Source: Melioribacteraceae bacterium
GTDB lineage: Bacteria; Bacteroidota; Ignavibacteria; Ignavibacteriales; Melioribacteraceae
Assembly: GCA_026417375.1 (NCBI GenBank)
Contig: JAOADJ010000025.1
Coordinates: forward strand, 1 to 64,000
Direction of reading: 5' to 3'
DNA length: 64,000 nt
Under the pieces are notes generated by a model. That model did not search any database. It worked only from the letters and a program-made list of their open reading frames with translations, and was not told where the DNA came from. A program made the translations under genes and the position numbers. Positions 1 through 10,008 of the stretch are shown here, piece by piece; within the stretch, counting starts at the first letter, position 1; each line of letters opens with the position of its first letter.

Positions 1-5
1 ATTGC

Positions 6-34
6 AATATATTTGTTAAAATATTTTTTGTCAA
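6..34 (-). promoter_or_regulatory. Sigma-70-type promoter pointing out of the window
   Basis: On the minus strand TTGACA (34-29) is followed after exactly 17 bases by TATATT (11-6). It reads leftward, so it would serve a gene beyond the left edge. A 9-base inverted repeat, TTGTTAAAA (13-21) and TTTTAACAA (41-49), brackets the -35 box and could be an operator. The promoter match is seen directly; its activity is inferred, and in such AT-rich DNA chance matches occur. Confidence 0.45.
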
Positions 35-91
35 TAAATTTTTTAACAATACAAATAAGAAATGAAATTGAAATTATTTTAATTGGTTTAA

Positions 92-1021
92 CTAATCTGA
101 ATCGAATCTAAGAATTACTGATTCTCTTTGGCGATTAGACAATTCAGAAGTTTTTCCTGTTGATTTAAATAATTCAAACAAACCTTCTTTAAGTTCATCT
201 TCGCTTAAACCAATTTTTTTTCCTGTTTCTAAAAATTGTTGAGCATCTTTTTGAAATGATGATTGATTTAGTTTTTCCTGATTAGATAATTCATTTTGTT
301 GGATGCCTAAAGCTTGTTTTAATAGATCAACAATTTCTTCTCTTAAATCAATAATTCTTTCGGGGTTTGGTGAATTAACCCGATTTAAATTTTGGGAAGG
401 CACATTTCTATCTTCAGAAATATTAGGGACTCTTTCTGAAAAATCTTTTTTAATTGTGGGATTTGAAATACTAACTTGTTTGTTTTGATATTCACTTTCA
501 TCAATTATATCTTCAAATGCAAAAATTGCATCGGCAAAAATTTTATCGTTTTGATGTTGTGCTTCAATAGCTTTTAAGTCAAATGAATATACTTCACTAA
601 AATCTGCTTCTAGAGGTTTACCAGTTGGGTCAATTTTTCTTGTTAATGAAGTTAAACCAACCTGTTGAATTTTAAATCTAAATTTATCCGGGTCTAAATC
701 AAATCGTAAATGTCTTAAATCTTTCAAAGCAAAGATTGGATCAAAATAAATTAATTCCACCTTACCATTAATTTGAATGAAGTAACCATATTTTGTTGAA
801 TATGCATCAAGATGATTAACGTTTGTTAATAATCTATAAACAATTAAATTTTTGGGTGCCGGGTTTTTAACAATTGAACAGACTTCGAAATAAGAAATAT
901 TCCTGATTCTTTTTACTTTTTCATTTTTGTAAATGATTTTAAAGTTATCGTTAAAATTAAATTTGTTCTGTGAGTAAATCAGAACATCATTTGCGCGGTA
1001 ATCTAAAGTTTCTAAAAACAT
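92..1021 (-). CDS. Hypothetical protein, 309 aa
   Basis: I do not recognise a family. The first ~170 residues look like a compact mixed alpha/beta globular domain without signal peptide or membrane helix. Residues ~175-225 are polar and probably disordered, and the C-terminal ~85 residues are charged and helical (IDLREEIVDLLKQAL, then a Glu/Lys-rich stretch). The ATG has no clear Shine-Dalgarno sequence. It lies 147 bases downstream of glgP on the same strand with no evident terminator between, so it may be co-transcribed. The codon use resembles its neighbours, so there is no sign of transfer. Cytoplasmic location is inferred from the absence of export signals. Confidence 0.75.
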   Translation of the reverse strand: MFLETLDYRANDVLIYSQNKFNFNDNFKIIYKNEKVKRIRNISYFEVCSIVKNPAPKNLIVYRLLTNVNHLDAYSTKYGYFIQINGKVELIYFDPIFALKDLRHLRFDLDPDKFRFKIQQVGLTSLTRKIDPTGKPLEADFSEVYSFDLKAIEAQHQNDKIFADAIFAFEDIIDESEYQNKQVSISNPTIKKDFSERVPNISEDRNVPSQNLNRVNSPNPERIIDLREEIVDLLKQALGIQQNELSNQEKLNQSSFQKDAQQFLETGKKIGLSEDELKEGLFELFKSTGKTSELSNRQRESVILRFDSD

Positions 1022-1168
1022 TTTTGTTTTATATTGTTAGTTCAAATTTAATAATTATTATAGATTTAATTTGATTTATAAAACTCATGTAAAAAATTAA
1101 TTTTTAACATCTGAAATTTTTATTTCTCAGTGTACAAAAAAATAATACAATTTTTTCATCAGTTAAAA

Positions 1169-3739
1169 TTATTTAATATCTCCAGCCCATTTAACAAGTC
1201 CTAACTCGAACTGATTAATCAATATTTCATGTTTAGGTAAAACTCTTAATGTATAACCAAAAAGTCCGGTTGCATTACAATCAATTTCTCCTCGGTAGAA
1301 AAAATTACTTTTACCTTTTTTAGGTATATATTCCATAGTAACAAATTTATTTTCATTTGAGCCATTATCAATTTTACCATAATAAATTTGAACATCAACA
1401 TCATCCGGAGTTAAATCTCCAAGTTCAATTTCGGCAATAATTGGATATTTCATACCAACTTTAAATTCTTCGTGTGTTAATTCTTCAGTAATATTTATAA
1501 ACTTAATTCTGTTCCAATTTTCATAAATCTTACTTTTCCATGCAGAAAATTCTTTAGCATGCTTCCAATTATTTTTTTGCAAACCAATTCTTTTATCATA
1601 AGATGCAAAATAAAATTTACGCGAATATTCTTTAACCATTCTATGAGTATTGAAAATTGGTCCAAGTTTTTTCATAGAGTTTTTCATCATTGCAATCCAA
1701 TTACGTGGTAATTTATCTTCACCACGATTATAAAAAACCGGAACAATTTCTTTTTCAATTGTTTCATAAATTATACTTGATTCAACTTCATCCTGATAAT
1801 CAAGATTAGTATATTCTTCTCTGTTTCCAATTTTCCAACCTAAATCCGGTTCATAAGCTTCATCCCACCAACCATCCATTATACTGAAATTTAAACCACC
1901 GTTTGCAATTATTTTCATTCCACTTGTACCACTTGCTTCTAATGGTCTTCTTGGATTGTTCAACCAAACATCACATCCTTCAACCATATAACGAGCAACA
2001 TTCATATCATAATTTTCTAAGAAAACTATTTTTTTCCTTAAGTGTGGTTCTTTTGCATACTGAACAATTTCTTGAATTAATTTTTTTCCCTCTTCATCTT
2101 GAGGATGAGCTTTTCCTGCAATAATAAATTGTACTGGATAATCAGGATTACAAACAATGCTTGCTAATCTTTCAATATCTCTGAAAATTAAGTTCGCTCT
2201 TTTATATGTAGCAAATCTACGGGCAAAACCAATTGTTAAAGCTTGAACATCAAGAACTTCTCTTGCAGCTGCAATTTCAGAAGTTGAGCCACCTCTTTCA
2301 ATAATTTGTTTTGTCAGTCTATTTCTTGCGAATGCAACTAAACGTTCTCTTCTTCTTTCATGTGTTCTCCATAGTTCTTCATCAGGAATTTCATCAACTG
2401 ATTTCCACACTTCAACATCAGCTGGATTTTTTCTAAATCTCTCTCCTAAGTATCTATAAAGCAATTCATTCATATCTTTCGATAAATGAGTAAGTTGATG
2501 AACACCATTTGTAATTGAATCAATAGGTATTTCATCGAATGGTATTTGAGGGAATCCATTTTGCCACATCTTTTTAGATACAACACCATGAAGTTTACTT
2601 ACACCATTTACATATCCTGCCATATTCATTGCTAAGTGAGCCATATTAAAATTAGCAGGTGGTTTATCTTTTATAATTGTTCCTAAAGAATAAAATTGCT
2701 TATCAGAAATTTGTAATTCATTTCTGTAATAAAATCCAAAATATTTTTCAATCAATTCATTCGGGAAAATATCTATTCCAGCAGGAACTGGTGTGTGAGT
2801 TGTAAAAACATTAGAGTAAAAATTAACATCTTTTGCTTCGTAAAATGTTAATCCAAAGTTTTTCATTAATAATCTTATTCTTTCCAAAGATAAAAATGCA
2901 GAATGACCTTCATTCATATGGCAAACAAATGGTTTAATATTCATCGCATGTAAAGCTCTAATTCCACCTATCCCTAAAACAATTTCTTGTTGAATTCTTG
3001 TTTCAATTGTGCCACCATATAAAGTTCTGGTAATTTTTCTATCTTCTTCATTATTTTCTGTTACATTGGTATCCAATAAATATAAGGCAATTCTACCAAC
3101 ATCAATTTTCCAAATTTGAAATGTTACTGTTCTATTTGGAAAATCTATATGTATTTTTAATGGTTCACCATTTTTATCTTTTACCAAATTCATCGGTTGA
3201 TTATAAAAATCTGTTATTTCATATCTTTCATGTTGCCAACCATCATTTGAAAGATATTGTTGAAAGTATCCTTCTTTGTAACATAAACCAACACCAACTA
3301 ATGGCAAACCTAAATCGCTGGCAGATTTTAAATGATCTCCTGATAAAACACCAAGACCACCACTATAAATTTGAAGACATTCTGTAAGTCCATATTCCGC
3401 AGAGAAATATGCGATTATATTTTTACCTTCAATATTAAAATGTTTTTGATACCAGGTTTTTTCTTCTAAATAAATTTTTAGTTGTTCATCCACTCTGTTC
3501 ATATGAGAGACAAAACTGTCATCATTTGCTGCAAATGTTAAACGTTCTTGACTAATTTTTCCTAACATTAAAACCGGATTATGATGTGTTTCTTCCCATA
3601 GTTTACGATCTAATCTTCTAAATAATTCAATTGCATCTTGATTCCATGTCCAAAATAAATTGTAAGCTATTGTTTTCAATGGCAAAAGTTTTTCTGGAAT
3701 TGATGGAACAATATTAAATCTGCCAACATAATTAATCAT
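1169..3739 (-). CDS. glgP: Alpha-glucan phosphorylase (GT35, DUF3417-type)
   Basis: Releases glucose-1-phosphate from glycogen or maltodextrin by phosphorolysis, using pyridoxal phosphate; cytoplasmic. The start of the protein matches the DUF3417-type N-terminal region (PEKLLPLKTIAYNLFWTWN), found in the short bacterial/archaeal phosphorylases such as Thermotoga AgpA. The PLP region is EASGTSGMKIIANGG, with the cofactor lysine in GMK, followed by the MDGWWDEAY signature of this subfamily. The open frame extends seven codons further, to an ATG at 3760, but AAGGAG lies 5 bases before the ATG at 3739, so I choose that start (856 aa). The gene is divergent from plsY. Function is secure; whether glycogen or maltodextrin is the main substrate is not visible. 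Confidence 0.93.
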   Translation of the reverse strand: MINYVGRFNIVPSIPEKLLPLKTIAYNLFWTWNQDAIELFRRLDRKLWEETHHNPVLMLGKISQERLTFAANDDSFVSHMNRVDEQLKIYLEEKTWYQKHFNIEGKNIIAYFSAEYGLTECLQIYSGGLGVLSGDHLKSASDLGLPLVGVGLCYKEGYFQQYLSNDGWQHERYEITDFYNQPMNLVKDKNGEPLKIHIDFPNRTVTFQIWKIDVGRIALYLLDTNVTENNEEDRKITRTLYGGTIETRIQQEIVLGIGGIRALHAMNIKPFVCHMNEGHSAFLSLERIRLLMKNFGLTFYEAKDVNFYSNVFTTHTPVPAGIDIFPNELIEKYFGFYYRNELQISDKQFYSLGTIIKDKPPANFNMAHLAMNMAGYVNGVSKLHGVVSKKMWQNGFPQIPFDEIPIDSITNGVHQLTHLSKDMNELLYRYLGERFRKNPADVEVWKSVDEIPDEELWRTHERRRERLVAFARNRLTKQIIERGGSTSEIAAAREVLDVQALTIGFARRFATYKRANLIFRDIERLASIVCNPDYPVQFIIAGKAHPQDEEGKKLIQEIVQYAKEPHLRKKIVFLENYDMNVARYMVEGCDVWLNNPRRPLEASGTSGMKIIANGGLNFSIMDGWWDEAYEPDLGWKIGNREEYTNLDYQDEVESSIIYETIEKEIVPVFYNRGEDKLPRNWIAMMKNSMKKLGPIFNTHRMVKEYSRKFYFASYDKRIGLQKNNWKHAKEFSAWKSKIYENWNRIKFINITEELTHEEFKVGMKYPIIAEIELGDLTPDDVDVQIYYGKIDNGSNENKFVTMEYIPKKGKSNFFYRGEIDCNATGLFGYTLRVLPKHEILINQFELGLVKWAGDIK

Positions 3740-3916
3740 TTGTTCTCCTTGATTTTTCATAATTCAAAATCAAAATAAAAAAAAATTGATTATCAAAAAA
3801 ATTGATTATTAATAAATATGGAACAAAGTTATGTTATTAGAAATAAAAAATGTGACTTTGAATTAAATGTTTTATTATATATTTAGTGCTTACATAAAAA
3901 AATTTAAAATATCTTT
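3740..3916. other. Divergent intergenic region, glgP / plsY
   Basis: About 180 AT-rich bases that must hold promoters for both directions. I see a short direct repeat (AAATTGATTAT, twice, near 3784-3814) but no convincing operator, small ORF or RNA structure. Confidence 0.3.
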
Positions 3917-4525
3917 ATGAATATTATACTTGCATTAACTTTAGGTTTTATAATCGGTTCTTTCCCAACTGCATATATCCTATTAAAAAAGTCAAAAGGA
4001 ATTGATATCACTCAACATGGAAGTGGAAATGTTGGAGCAATGAATTCTTTTGAAGTTACTAATTCTAAAATAATTGGAATTTTAGTTTTATTAATTGATG
4101 CATTTAAAGGATGGCTTGCTTCTTTTCTTGCATATAATTTAATTGAACATGATTTTAGAATTACAATTGTGGCTTTACTTTTTGCTGTTATTGGACATTG
4201 CTATTCACCGTGGATAAAATTTAAAGGTGGACGAGGATTAGCAACTGCCGCTGGTGGTGCAATTTTTATTTCGCTTCCTGTTTTATTCCTTTGGATTTTA
4301 TTTTGGATATTATTTTATTTAATTAAAAAAAATATTCACTTTGCAAATATATTGGCTACATTTTTCTTGATAATATTACCTTTTATTTTTACTGACTTGA
4401 TGATTAATTACTCTTTCATAATTCCAGAAATTAAATTTCATTTCCCGATATTTGTCTCAACTATAATGATAGTAATTATATCAAAACATATTGAACCATT
4501 AAAAAATTTACTTAAACAATCATAG
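3917..4525 (+). CDS. plsY: Acyl-phosphate:glycerol-3-phosphate acyltransferase PlsY
   Basis: Transfers an acyl group from acyl-phosphate to the sn-1 position of glycerol-3-phosphate, the first step of phospholipid synthesis, in the inner membrane. At 202 aa it has the usual PlsY length and about five membrane helices. All three loop motifs are visible: GSFPTAYIL near the N-terminus, GSGNVGAMN (family GSGNxGATN, here M for T) and GHCYSPWIKFKGGRGLATA. It is followed after 8 bases by the HtrA gene on the same strand, so the two are probably co-transcribed. The assignment is strong because the glycerol-phosphate and acyl-phosphate motifs are intact. Confidence 0.95.
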   Translation: MNIILALTLGFIIGSFPTAYILLKKSKGIDITQHGSGNVGAMNSFEVTNSKIIGILVLLIDAFKGWLASFLAYNLIEHDFRITIVALLFAVIGHCYSPWIKFKGGRGLATAAGGAIFISLPVLFLWILFWILFYLIKKNIHFANILATFFLIILPFIFTDLMINYSFIIPEIKFHFPIFVSTIMIVIISKHIEPLKNLLKQS

Positions 4526-4533
4526 GTTTTATC

Positions 4534-5616
4534 ATGAATAAAAAAACTTTATTCTTAATAGTTGTATTAATATCAATAAATATAATTGCCCAAAATAAAA
4601 ATGAATTAATTAACAACTCACGCAAATCAATTATAACTGATGTTGTCAAAAATGTAAGTCCGGCTGTTGTTGGTATTAATGTTACAGAAATTAGACAATA
4701 CCGTGACATTTGGAGTTTGGATCCATTCTGGAGACAATGGTTTGGTGATAGAGTTTATAATCAAAAAATTAAAAGTTTAGGAAGCGGAGCAATTATTTCT
4801 CCAGATGGATATATTCTTACGAACGACCATGTTGCTGGTAGCGCTGTTGAAGCAACTGTTACATTAACCGATGGACGACAATTCACTGCTAAAACAATTT
4901 TGAGCGATCCAATTTCTGATATTTGCCTATTAAAAATTGATGCCAAAAATTTACCTTATATCAAACTCGGTGATTCTGATAATATTATGATTGGTGAATG
5001 GGTTGTTGCTTTAGGAAATCCTTTTGGACTTTTTGATGTAAATGATAAACCAACTGTAACTGTTGGAGTAATTAGTGCAACAAACATGAATTTAGGTTCT
5101 TCAAATAACAGATATTATATGAATATGATACAAACCGATGCAGCCATTAATAGTGGTAACAGTGGCGGACCACTTGTAAATGCTGATGGAGAATTAATTG
5201 GAATGAATACTTTAATATTTACTGCTCAAGGTTCAAGCGGAAATGTTGGTGTTGGTTTTGCAATTCCTGTTAATAAAATTAAAAGAATAGTTGATGAACT
5301 TAAATCTAATGGAAAAGTTGATCGCGATTTTTGGATAGGACTTAAAGTTTTAACAGTTGATGAATCACTTGCAAAAACTTATAACCTGAAATCTTCACGT
5401 GGATGTATTATAACTGAAATTTCAAAAAACTCACCTTCATTAAAAGCTGGTTTACAAGTTGAAGACATTATACTTTCTATTAATGAATACAAAATAAATA
5501 ATGAAAATACATTAATAGGAGTTTTACAAGAATTTCGTGTTGATGAAATTATTAATGTAAAAGTTCTTCGTGATGATAAAGAATTAACATTAAAACTAAA
5601 ATTAGAAAAGAGATAA
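4534..5616 (+). CDS. HtrA/DegP-type serine protease with one PDZ domain
   Basis: Periplasmic quality-control protease. Residues 1-20 form a Sec signal peptide (hydrophobic LFLIVVLISINIIA). The trypsin-like domain carries the triad His99 (TNDHVAG), Asp129 (DPISDICLL) and Ser210 (NSGNSGGPL). A single PDZ domain occupies about residues 265-358. One PDZ makes it DegS/HhoB-like in architecture, but there is no membrane anchor beyond the signal peptide. There is no clear Shine-Dalgarno sequence. It sits between plsY and purB with 8- and 3-base gaps, suggesting an operon of convenience. Substrates cannot be read from sequence. Confidence 0.93.
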   Translation: MNKKTLFLIVVLISINIIAQNKNELINNSRKSIITDVVKNVSPAVVGINVTEIRQYRDIWSLDPFWRQWFGDRVYNQKIKSLGSGAIISPDGYILTNDHVAGSAVEATVTLTDGRQFTAKTILSDPISDICLLKIDAKNLPYIKLGDSDNIMIGEWVVALGNPFGLFDVNDKPTVTVGVISATNMNLGSSNNRYYMNMIQTDAAINSGNSGGPLVNADGELIGMNTLIFTAQGSSGNVGVGFAIPVNKIKRIVDELKSNGKVDRDFWIGLKVLTVDESLAKTYNLKSSRGCIITEISKNSPSLKAGLQVEDIILSINEYKINNENTLIGVLQEFRVDEIINVKVLRDDKELTLKLKLEKR

Positions 5617-5619
5617 AAA

Positions 5620-6918
5620 ATGATTGAAAGATATACTCTCCCTGAAATGGGAAAAATTTGGAGTGAAGAATTTAAATTAGAAACTTGGTTAAAAATTGAA
5701 GTACTAGCTTGTGAAGCAAGAAAAAATTTAGGTTACATACCTGCAAATGAATTCGAAGAAATAAAACTTAACGCAAAATTTGATATAAAACGTGTTCAAG
5801 AAATTGAAGAAACTACAAAACATGATGTTATTGCTTTTTTAACTAATGTTGCCGAAAATGTTGGACCATCATCCCGACACATTCATTACGGAATGACATC
5901 TTCAGATGTTTTAGATACCGCATTAGCGTATCAGTTAAAATCAGCTGGAGAATTATTATTAAAAGATTTACAACAATTAAAAGATATACTTAAAAAAAGA
6001 GCAATCGAACATAAAAGAACAATTTGTGTTGGTCGTTCTCATGGAATTCACGCTGAAGCATATTCAATGGGATTAAAATTTGCCCTTTGGTATGAAGAAA
6101 TTAAACGAAATATTGAAAGATTAGAATCATCAATCAAATCAATTTCATGTGGAAAAATTTCCGGAGCAGTTGGAACATTTGATCACCTTCCTCCACAGGT
6201 TGAAGAATTTGTCTGTGAAAAATTAGGATTAACTACAGAACCAGTAGCAACACAAGTTGTTCAACGAGATCGTCATGCACAATTCTTGACAACTCTTGCA
6301 ATTATTGGATCAACATTAGAAAAAATAGCTATTGAAATTCGTCATCTTCAAAGGACAGAAGTTTTAGAAGCTGAAGAATATTTCTCAAAAGGTCAGAAAG
6401 GCTCTTCTGCAATGCCACATAAAAGAAATCCTATTATATCAGAAAGAATAACTGGGATTGCAAGAATATTGAGAAGTAATTCAATTGCTGCACTAGAAAA
6501 TGTTGCGCTTTGGCACGAAAGAGATATATCACACTCTTCTGTTGAAAGAATTATCTTACCCGATAGTTGTATTGCACTTGACTATGCTTTGAATCTTATG
6601 ATTAATTTGATTGATAAACTAATTATCTATCCGGAAAGAATGTTGCAAAATTTAAATCTTACTCGAGGATTAATTTTCTCTCAAAAAGTATTATTAAAAC
6701 TTACTGAAAAAGGAATGACACGCGAAGAAGCATATAAAATTGTTCAAGATTATTCAATGAAAGTATGGCAAAATAATAATTTGAATTTAAAAGATGAATT
6801 AATGAGTTCTGAGATAATATTAAACTATTTATCAAAAAATGAAATTGAAGAAATATTTGATCCACAAAAAATTTTAACAAAAATAGATTACATTTTCTCT
6901 CGTTCAGTTGATAAATAA
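5620..6918 (+). CDS. purB: Adenylosuccinate lyase
   Basis: Cleaves SAICAR and adenylosuccinate, releasing fumarate, in purine biosynthesis; cytoplasmic homotetramer. The fumarase/aspartase-superfamily signature GSSAMPHKRNP starts at residue 261, with the catalytic serine in the flexible loop. TSSDVLDTALA near residue 88 and SHGIHAEAYSMG near 140 are the other two conserved active-site regions. At 432 aa it matches the short bacterial PurB type. It starts 3 bases after the htrA stop. Other purine genes in the window (purS, purQ) are 11 kb away in a different operon. Confidence 0.96.
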   Translation: MIERYTLPEMGKIWSEEFKLETWLKIEVLACEARKNLGYIPANEFEEIKLNAKFDIKRVQEIEETTKHDVIAFLTNVAENVGPSSRHIHYGMTSSDVLDTALAYQLKSAGELLLKDLQQLKDILKKRAIEHKRTICVGRSHGIHAEAYSMGLKFALWYEEIKRNIERLESSIKSISCGKISGAVGTFDHLPPQVEEFVCEKLGLTTEPVATQVVQRDRHAQFLTTLAIIGSTLEKIAIEIRHLQRTEVLEAEEYFSKGQKGSSAMPHKRNPIISERITGIARILRSNSIAALENVALWHERDISHSSVERIILPDSCIALDYALNLMINLIDKLIIYPERMLQNLNLTRGLIFSQKVLLKLTEKGMTREEAYKIVQDYSMKVWQNNNLNLKDELMSSEIILNYLSKNEIEEIFDPQKILTKIDYIFSRSVDK

Positions 6919-6979
6919 TAAAATCTAAGCAAAAAACCACAATTCTTATTTTTTCGGACAAATAATCTCATCTTAATTC

Positions 6980-7008
6980 TTGACAAAATTTTTACAATTT
7001 TATATTTT
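6980..7008 (+). promoter_or_regulatory. groESL promoter
   Basis: TTGACA at 6980-6985 and TATTTT at 7003-7008, separated by 17 bases. The -10 box overlaps the first two bases of the CIRCE element, so HrcA binding would block the polymerase. TATATT at 7001-7006 is an alternative -10 with a shorter 15-base spacer. Sequence match only; no transcription start is known. Confidence 0.7.
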
Positions 7009-7033
7009 AGCACTCGTAAAAAGTGAGTGCTAA
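7007..7033 (+). promoter_or_regulatory. CIRCE operator (HrcA binding site)
   Basis: Perfect inverted repeat TTAGCACTC - 9 bases - GAGTGCTAA, identical to the CIRCE consensus and directly upstream of groES. The HrcA repressor binds this element and is titrated away under protein-folding stress. The hrcA gene itself is not in this window. Confidence 0.98.
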
Positions 7034-7064
7034 TCTTAAAATTTAATTAAAAAAAGGAGGATTT

Positions 7065-7361
7065 ATGGCTGATTTCAAAATTCAACCCCTTCATGATCGT
7101 GTAGTAGTAAAACCCAAAGAAGCTGAAGAAAAAACAAAAAGTGGTATTATTCTACCCGATACTGCAAAAGAAAAACCAATTGAAGGTACTGTAGTAGCTG
7201 TTGGCGAAGGAAGAGTTACAGATGATGGCAAAGTATTAAAAATGACTGTTAAAGTCGGTGATACTGTTCTATATGGTAAATATTCCGGAACAGAAGTTAA
7301 AATTGATGATCAAGAATATTTAATTATGCGCGAAAGCGATATTTATGGAATTATTAAATAA
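7065..7361 (+). CDS. groES: Co-chaperonin GroES
   Basis: The 98-aa lid of the GroEL folding chamber; heptameric, cytoplasmic. The family start [21 protein letters not shown], the mobile-loop region ([18 protein letters not shown]) and the C-terminal [14 protein letters not shown] are all present. A very strong Shine-Dalgarno sequence (AAAGGAGG) precedes the ATG. It is the first gene of a groES-groEL operon controlled by the CIRCE element, with groEL 12 bases downstream. Confidence 0.98.
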   Translation: MADFKIQPLHDRVVVKPKEAEEKTKSGIILPDTAKEKPIEGTVVAVGEGRVTDDGKVLKMTVKVGDTVLYGKYSGTEVKIDDQEYLIMRESDIYGIIK

Positions 7362-9005
<1,644 letters not shown>

Positions 9006-9026
9006 TAGATTGATTAATGTATTATT

Positions 9027-9059
9027 AAAAAGTCCTGGTTTTATCCAGGACTTTTTTTA
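9027..9059 (+). terminator. groESL intrinsic terminator
   Basis: Hairpin AGTCCTGG (9031-9038), loop, CCAGGACT (9045-9052), followed by a run of Ts on the plus strand and preceded by As, so it may also act on the convergent gene from the minus side. Confidence 0.92.
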
Positions 9060-9069
9060 TGATTTTTTT

Positions 9070-10008
9070 CTATTTAACTTCTTTCAAAAAATATTCAAGG
9101 GTTAATTTAAGACCTTCTTGCCTACTTACTTTAGGACTCCATCCTAAAATATTTTTTGCTTTGGTAATATCTGGTTGGCGAACTTTGGGATCATCGATTG
9201 GTAATTCTTTATATACAATTTTACTTTTTGAATTACATAACTTAATAACTTCTTCTGCAAAATCTTTTAATGAAATTTCTTCTGGGTTTCCAATGTTAAC
9301 TGGATATATTTCATTTGACATTAGAAGTTTAAAAATTCCATCAATCAAATCATCAACATAACAAAAACTTCTTGTTTGAGAACCATCACCAAAAACAGTA
9401 ACATCCTGATTTTTAATTGCTTGAGAAAAAAATGCTGGCAAAGCTCTGCCATCATCTACTCTCATCCGTGGACCATATGTATTGAATATTCTTACAATTC
9501 TTGTATCAACATTATGATATCGGTTGTAAGCCATAGTGAGAGCTTCTGCAAATCTTTTAGCTTCATCATAAACTCCTCGTGGTCCAACTGGATTAACATT
9601 TCCCCAATAATCTTCTGTTTGTGGATGAATTAATGGATCACCATATACTTCGGAAGTTGAAGCTAAAAGAAATCTTGCTTTTTTTTCTTTTGCTAAACCT
9701 AATGCTTTGTGAGTGCCTAAAGAACCAACTTTTAAAGTTTGTATCGGCAATTTTAAATAATCAATTGGGCTTGCTGGTGATGCAAAGTGAAGTACGTAAT
9801 CTACATTACCAGTTACATGAATAAAGTTTGTTACATCAAGTTTAATAAATGAAAATAAATCGTTTCCAAATAAGTGTTCAATATTTTGAATTCTTCCGGT
9901 TAATAGATTATCTAAACAAATAACTCTAATGCCTTCATTTATTAATCTATTACATAAATGTGATCCTAAAAAACCTGCACCACCTGTTACAACTGCAGTT
10001 TTAATCAT
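9070..10008 (-). CDS. UDP-glucuronate decarboxylase (UDP-xylose synthase)
   Basis: Extended short-chain dehydrogenase that converts UDP-glucuronate to UDP-xylose with bound NAD. It has the dinucleotide motif GGAGFLG (residues 9-15), the catalytic pair Tyr147/Lys151 (YDEAK), and the family-typical [16 protein letters not shown] and [10 protein letters not shown] segments, which favour UXS over dTDP-glucose dehydratase or UDP-glucose epimerase. At 312 aa it is the usual cytoplasmic single-domain length. Its ATG overlaps the stop of the tyrosine-kinase gene by 4 bases, tying it to exopolysaccharide or capsule production: it would supply a xylose donor for the polymer exported by its neighbours. 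Confidence 0.88.
   Translation of the reverse strand: MIKTAVVTGGAGFLGSHLCNRLINEGIRVICLDNLLTGRIQNIEHLFGNDLFSFIKLDVTNFIHVTGNVDYVLHFASPASPIDYLKLPIQTLKVGSLGTHKALGLAKEKKARFLLASTSEVYGDPLIHPQTEDYWGNVNPVGPRGVYDEAKRFAEALTMAYNRYHNVDTRIVRIFNTYGPRMRVDDGRALPAFFSQAIKNQDVTVFGDGSQTRSFCYVDDLIDGIFKLLMSNEIYPVNIGNPEEISLKDFAEEVIKLCNSKSKIVYKELPIDDPKVRQPDITKAKNILGWSPKVSRQEGLKLTLEYFLKEVK

Noticed and set aside
3740-3916. AAATTGATTAT direct repeat as an operator
   Set aside because: Short, AT-rich and without symmetry; no reason to prefer it over chance.
6701-6961. Minus-strand ORF at the end of purB
   Set aside because: Shadow of purB running into the groES promoter region; Leu/Phe/Asn-rich with no motif.
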